Shown: positions 60,757 to 64,000 of the stretch, in pieces
How positions within the stretch are numbered: position 1 is the first letter of the stretch
Layout: each line of letters opens with the position of its first letter
Source: Kuafuiihalomonas sp050331295
GTDB lineage: Bacteria > Myxococcota > Kuafuiibacteriia > Kuafuiibacteriales > Kuafuiibacteriaceae
Length of the DNA stretch: 64,000 bases
Assembly (NCBI GenBank): GCA_050331295.1
Contig: JBHJGZ010000009.1
Location: 248,001 to 312,000, forward strand
Reading direction: 5' to 3'
The notes under the pieces: generated by a model
Seen by the model: the letters and a program-made list of their open reading frames with translations, nothing else
What the model was told of the DNA's origin: nothing
The model's database searches: none
Position numbers and translations under genes: made by a program

Positions 60757-62973
60757 CTATTCCAGAATGAGGTCGGTAGTCCGATAAGCCGCTGTCGGAA
60801 ACTCATCCTCATCCAACCTTCGCATCGCCTCCATCAGCAGGTAGGTGTTCGACGCGTACAGATTCGCCGGGACGTCGACGGCCCGGTAGACGATGCGGAA
60901 TCGACCGGTCCCCGGCATCGCCATACGAAAGAATTGTTCCTCCGCGGACGGCTCAGCCGGCTCGACGCGATGAAGTCGTCCTTGGGCGATGAATATCCGG
61001 CCCTTCCTGCCATCGTCGTACTGCAGCTGCAGCTCGGCGTTCTTCCCGCCGACTTCCAGATTTTGCACCAAGTCCACGAGGGGCATCGCGGAGATGTCCC
61101 CGGAAACAACCGCTGGGACCGGTTCTGCCGGGAGGCGAGACGTCCCCATCGCGCGTTGGGCCGCGCGACGGAGCTTCGAGACGGTCGGCTCCAGGGCCAA
61201 CGGCTTCAAGAGGACATCCTCGGCTCCGAGCTCCAGAGCTCGCGCCTGATGCGCATCGTCACGACGCCGGGAGCTGATGAACACGATGGTGTCCGGACTC
61301 TTGCGACGGGCCTCCAGAAGAAGATTCAAGCCATCCAGCCGAGGGAGTGCCGCATCGAACATGGCGACGACGACATGATGGTCGCCGAGGACCGAAAGCG
61401 CTTTCCGACCATCGTCTACTACCTGCACATCGAGATCCTCGGCCATCAGTCTTCGAACCACCTGCTGACAAGCCTCGGGGTCGGCATCGGCCAAGAGCAC
61501 GATTCGCCGTGAGGACGATGCCTTAGGTTCGTGTATCGGATACCATCGGCTGAGGAGCTGCTGAAAACCTGACCGACTGGTGACCGCAGGCAACACGGAC
61601 TTCACCCCGAGAACCACCATGAGTTCTAGCCTCCTTTGGGATTGCGCCGGATCGGCGGTAACCACGTGGGCCACTCCATTCGGTTCGATCAGGAAAGGGA
61701 TCGATAGCGTCAGCTCGGCCGCGTCTCGAGGAAAGCGTCGTTGAAGGTTTGGGGGTGGTTCGAGTTCGCTCAGCTCGGCGGGCGCCAACCACCGATAGCC
61801 GAGCTGGTTGGCCACCGCTCGTGCGATGACGTCCTCGTCAACCATCTCCATCTGAATCAGCACGTCTCCCAGCCGGCCTCCGCGAGCCCTCTGTTCGGCC
61901 AATCCCAACTGGAGGTCGTCCGAGCTGATGTGTCCGGAGTCGCGGAGGACCTTGCCAAGCAGTGGACGAGGGGGTGGCTCGACGCCTCCGAGACCGGTGT
62001 ACGCCGAAACCGAGGGGACCCTCGAGTTCAGCTGCCGGTCGACCGGGCTAACGAAGTGCCGCTGCATATACACCGCAAGGTCTCGTGGGGAGGCTTTCCG
62101 TGGCATCCGCTGTGATGCTCGCGTCAGCTCTCCCAGGAATGCCCCGACCGTTTGAAAGCGCAAGTTGCGGTCTCGTTCCAGAGCCCGACCGCAGATTTCA
62201 TCCACTGCGTCCGTCACCTCCGAATTGATGGAGGAGGGCCGGGGAATGGATTTGTGAACGACTTGCTCGACCGTCTCTTCTGGGTGACTGCCTCGGAACA
62301 ATCGCTGACCTGTCAGCATCTCCCAGAGTACGACTCCCGCACTGAAGATGTCCGACCGCTGGTCGATCGCAAGCCCTTGTACCTGCTCCGGGGACATGTA
62401 TCCAAACTTCCCATGCAGGTTCCCTGGCAACGCATCGTTCTTCTCGGTCACGACCCGAGCGATGCCGAAGTCGGTAACCTTCACTTCGCCTTCGTACGAA
62501 ATGAGAATGTTCTGAGGTGAGATGTCGCGGTGAATGATCCCGAGCGGCACGCCCTCGTCGCTTCGCTTTCGGTGGGCGTAGTCGAGACCAGAGAGAAACT
62601 CGGTAGCGATGCATAGAGAAATGTCGGCTGGAATCAGGTCTTTCTGGCGATAGGCCCGAGAAAGTACCGCCGCGACGTCTCGACCTCGAACGTACTCCAT
62701 CGCCAAGAAGACTTGGCCATCGATGGCTCCGAGATCGTGCACCTGAACGATGTTGAAGTGCTGCAGATGAGCGGCAAGTTTAGCTTCGTTGATCAGCATG
62801 CGAACGAAAGTCTCGTTGCCGCTGTAGCGAGGCAGGATGCGTTTGAGGGCGAGCTGCTTCTCGAAGCCCGAGTATCCATGTCGCTTTGCTCGAAAGATCT
62901 CGGCCATGCCTCCATCGCCGATGCGCTCCAAGAGGACGTAGGGACCGAAGCGCAGTGCGTCGGACGAGGACAC
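60757..62973 (-). CDS. Ser/Thr kinase-MshEN-receiver-PATAN multidomain protein
   Basis: A 738-residue cytoplasmic protein. Kinase domain residues about 10-280: IGDGGMAEIFRAK, ALKRI, HRD (148-150), DFG (168-170) and SPEQVQ are all intact. Residues about 336-402 match MshEN/GspE-N: GKVLRDSGHISSDDLQLGLA, GGRLGDVLIQMEMV, RAVANQLGYRW. A receiver domain follows (about 489-605: acidic pair ADADPE, phosphoacceptor Asp540, Ser/Thr 567-568, Lys590). Residues about 625-738 are PATAN/DUF4388 (DISAMPLVDLVQNLEVG, AELQLQYDDGRKGRIFIAQG, FRMAMPGTGRFRI). MshEN domains can bind cyclic-di-GMP. No transmembrane helix. It is divergent from polA. Confidence 0.9.
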   Translation of the reverse strand: MSSSDALRFGPYVLLERIGDGGMAEIFRAKRHGYSGFEKQLALKRILPRYSGNETFVRMLINEAKLAAHLQHFNIVQVHDLGAIDGQVFLAMEYVRGRDVAAVLSRAYRQKDLIPADISLCIATEFLSGLDYAHRKRSDEGVPLGIIHRDISPQNILISYEGEVKVTDFGIARVVTEKNDALPGNLHGKFGYMSPEQVQGLAIDQRSDIFSAGVVLWEMLTGQRLFRGSHPEETVEQVVHKSIPRPSSINSEVTDAVDEICGRALERDRNLRFQTVGAFLGELTRASQRMPRKASPRDLAVYMQRHFVSPVDRQLNSRVPSVSAYTGLGGVEPPPRPLLGKVLRDSGHISSDDLQLGLAEQRARGGRLGDVLIQMEMVDEDVIARAVANQLGYRWLAPAELSELEPPPNLQRRFPRDAAELTLSIPFLIEPNGVAHVVTADPAQSQRRLELMVVLGVKSVLPAVTSRSGFQQLLSRWYPIHEPKASSSRRIVLLADADPEACQQVVRRLMAEDLDVQVVDDGRKALSVLGDHHVVVAMFDAALPRLDGLNLLLEARRKSPDTIVFISSRRRDDAHQARALELGAEDVLLKPLALEPTVSKLRRAAQRAMGTSRLPAEPVPAVVSGDISAMPLVDLVQNLEVGGKNAELQLQYDDGRKGRIFIAQGRLHRVEPAEPSAEEQFFRMAMPGTGRFRIVYRAVDVPANLYASNTYLLMEAMRRLDEDEFPTAAYRTTDLILE

Positions 62974-62983
62974 CGACCCATTT

Positions 62984-63019
62984 TGTACTGTACGCTTCGA
63001 CTCCTGGCCAGATCTGGCC
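62984..63019. promoter_or_regulatory. Perfect 14-bp palindrome in the kinase/polA divergent region
   Basis: GGCCAGATCTGGCC at 63006-63019 is a perfect palindrome, 33 bases beyond the kinase start and 81 before the polA start. A further GTAC-T-GTAC direct/inverted repeat lies at 62985-62993. The 126-base gap therefore may hold an operator for one or both genes. I identify no known binding protein (the sequences do not match a LexA or Fur consensus I recognise). Confidence 0.35.
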
Positions 63020-63099
63020 CTTCAAATACGGAGCGGATCCTGGAGGCGTGAGATGGCATTTCAGTTGAACCTGAAAGCGGTTCCCGTCACACATGGGCC

Positions 63100-64000
63100 A
63101 TGGCCCGAGTTCACGTGGTCGATGGCTCCGGCTACATCTTCCGGGCCTATTGGGCGATTCGGTCCCTGACCAATTCGGCGGGCGAAGCCACGAACGCGGT
63201 CTACGGCTTCGCCAACATGCTGGAGAAGCTGCTCCGGGAAGAAGCGCCGGACCACCTTTGCGTCGTGTTCGATGCAGGTACCGAGACTTTCCGGAACGAG
63301 CTCTATCCCCCTTACAAGGCCACCCGGCCTCCGCCCCCCGAGGACCTGCAGGCGCAGATACCCGAGATCCACAATCTTGTGGCGGCGATGGGGATTCGGT
63401 CCTTCGCCGTCGAAGGCGTCGAAGCCGACGACGTAATCGCGACGCTGGTGCAGCAAGGACGAGCGGAAAACTATGAGGTGCGATTGATATCAGGCGACAA
63501 GGACTTGATGCAATTGGTCACAGCGGGCGTCATGCTGTTCGAGCCCATGAAGGGCGAGACGTTCGACGCAGCCGGGGTGGAAGACAAGCTCGGCGTGCCG
63601 CCGGAGCTGGTAGCGGATGCTCTAGCGCTGGCAGGGGACAGTGCTGACAATGTGCCAGGCGTCAAAGGTGTCGGCTTGAAAACCGCTGCAAAGTTGCTCC
63701 TGACCCATGGCTCGTTGGAGGCCGTGCTCGAAGCGGCGCAGCAAGGACAGGTGAAGGGCAAGGTAGGCGCCACGCTCGCCGATTCAGTCGAGCAGGCCCG
63801 CTTGTCGCGACGGCTCGTCGGTCTCAAGCCTGACGTCGAGCTCGGTCTCACGTCGATGGCAGATCTGGCTTTTGCGGGGCCGGAACGTTCGACGCTCATC
63901 TCCTTCTATCGTTCAATGGAGTTCGACCGGCTGATCGAACGATGGGAGACGTCGACAGCCTCACGGCCAGAGGACCGTGGAGGCGCGCAATCGCGCATTG
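63100..64000 (+). CDS. polA: DNA polymerase I, 5'-nuclease part (truncated at window end)
   Basis: The frame is open from the ATG at 63100 to the end (300 codons). The 5'-nuclease domain is present: VVDGSGYIFRAYWAIRSL, FDAGTETFRNELYPPYKATR, EGVEADDVIATLVQQ, SGDKDLMQLV and the helix-hairpin-helix GVKGVGLKTAAKLL. The metal aspartates are in place. In the usual polA the 3'-5' exonuclease and polymerase domains follow; whether they do here cannot be seen, so a stand-alone exonuclease remains possible, though the first residues match polA best. Confidence 0.9.
   Translation, partial: MARVHVVDGSGYIFRAYWAIRSLTNSAGEATNAVYGFANMLEKLLREEAPDHLCVVFDAGTETFRNELYPPYKATRPPPPEDLQAQIPEIHNLVAAMGIRSFAVEGVEADDVIATLVQQGRAENYEVRLISGDKDLMQLVTAGVMLFEPMKGETFDAAGVEDKLGVPPELVADALALAGDSADNVPGVKGVGLKTAAKLLLTHGSLEAVLEAAQQGQVKGKVGATLADSVEQARLSRRLVGLKPDVELGLTSMADLAFAGPERSTLISFYRSMEFDRLIERWETSTASRPEDRGGAQSRI

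Overview
This is a GC-rich, gene-dense stretch (about 53 protein genes, no gap over 300 bases) that looks chromosomal. Gene content points to a Gram-negative predatory or social bacterium of the Myxococcota/former Deltaproteobacteria type: TonB/ExbBD and outer-membrane barrels, many lipoproteins, Ser/Thr kinases with extra domains, FHA-GAF-cyclase, PATAN (DUF4388) proteins, bactofilin beside parB, RpoH-like sigma factor, actinobacterial-type inositol phosphate synthase and abundant GTG/TTG starts. This placement is an inference from gene families only. I see no rRNA, convincing tRNA, CRISPR array, IS element, prophage or plasmid gene.

Layout. 1-7983 (minus except the first fragment): end of an outer-membrane barrel gene, a DUF2911 protein, then a tightly overlapping operon read right to left exbB-exbD-tonB-lipoprotein-TonB-dependent receptor-barrel. 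8222-13432: yajC-secD-secF and recJ. 13471-16920: a VWA-like membrane protein with a coiled-coil partner, queE, and an orphan Mrr-N winged helix. 16884-18407: an amidohydrolase-like lipoprotein that has lost its metal ligands. 18489-22109: dnaJ, a second TolQ/TolR-type pair, ino1. 22267-30994: a response regulator with a crippled sigma-54 activator ATPase, a PATAN protein, a TlpA-like thioredoxin, PlsB acyltransferase, and an FHA-GAF-cyclase followed by a Ser/Thr kinase, both starting with zinc ribbons. 31035-35877: an unknown protein, a degenerate archaemetzincin, parB without parA, bactofilin, a methyltransferase and a PhyH-like oxygenase. 35984-43346: RNase R, an unknown protein, a photolyase/cryptochrome, class I aldolase, a membrane protein and a lipoprotein. 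43402-48662: SDR, penicillin acylase-like lipoprotein, NAD(P)HX repair enzyme, TsaE. 48859-52640: S1-domain protein with a 24-bp-repeat N-terminus and a DASS transporter. 52702-60755: lipoprotein, RpoH-like sigma factor, an asparagine-synthetase-like pseudoenzyme, a HEAT-repeat protein, an HD-GYP-like protein and a peroxiredoxin. 60757-64000: kinase-MshEN-REC-PATAN protein and the start of polA.

Two themes stand out. First, an unusual number of recognisable enzymes lack their catalytic residues (amidohydrolase, sigma-54 activator ATPase, archaemetzincin, asparagine synthetase, HD-GYP, VWA MIDAS), although their reading frames are intact, which suggests structural or regulatory reuse. Second, the 54.7-60.1 kb cluster pairs a pseudo-asparagine synthetase with two translationally coupled proteins that appear to share a related N-terminal domain; it is the best candidate here for an uncharacterised multi-protein system. 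All domain calls come from reading sequences by eye, without database searches.
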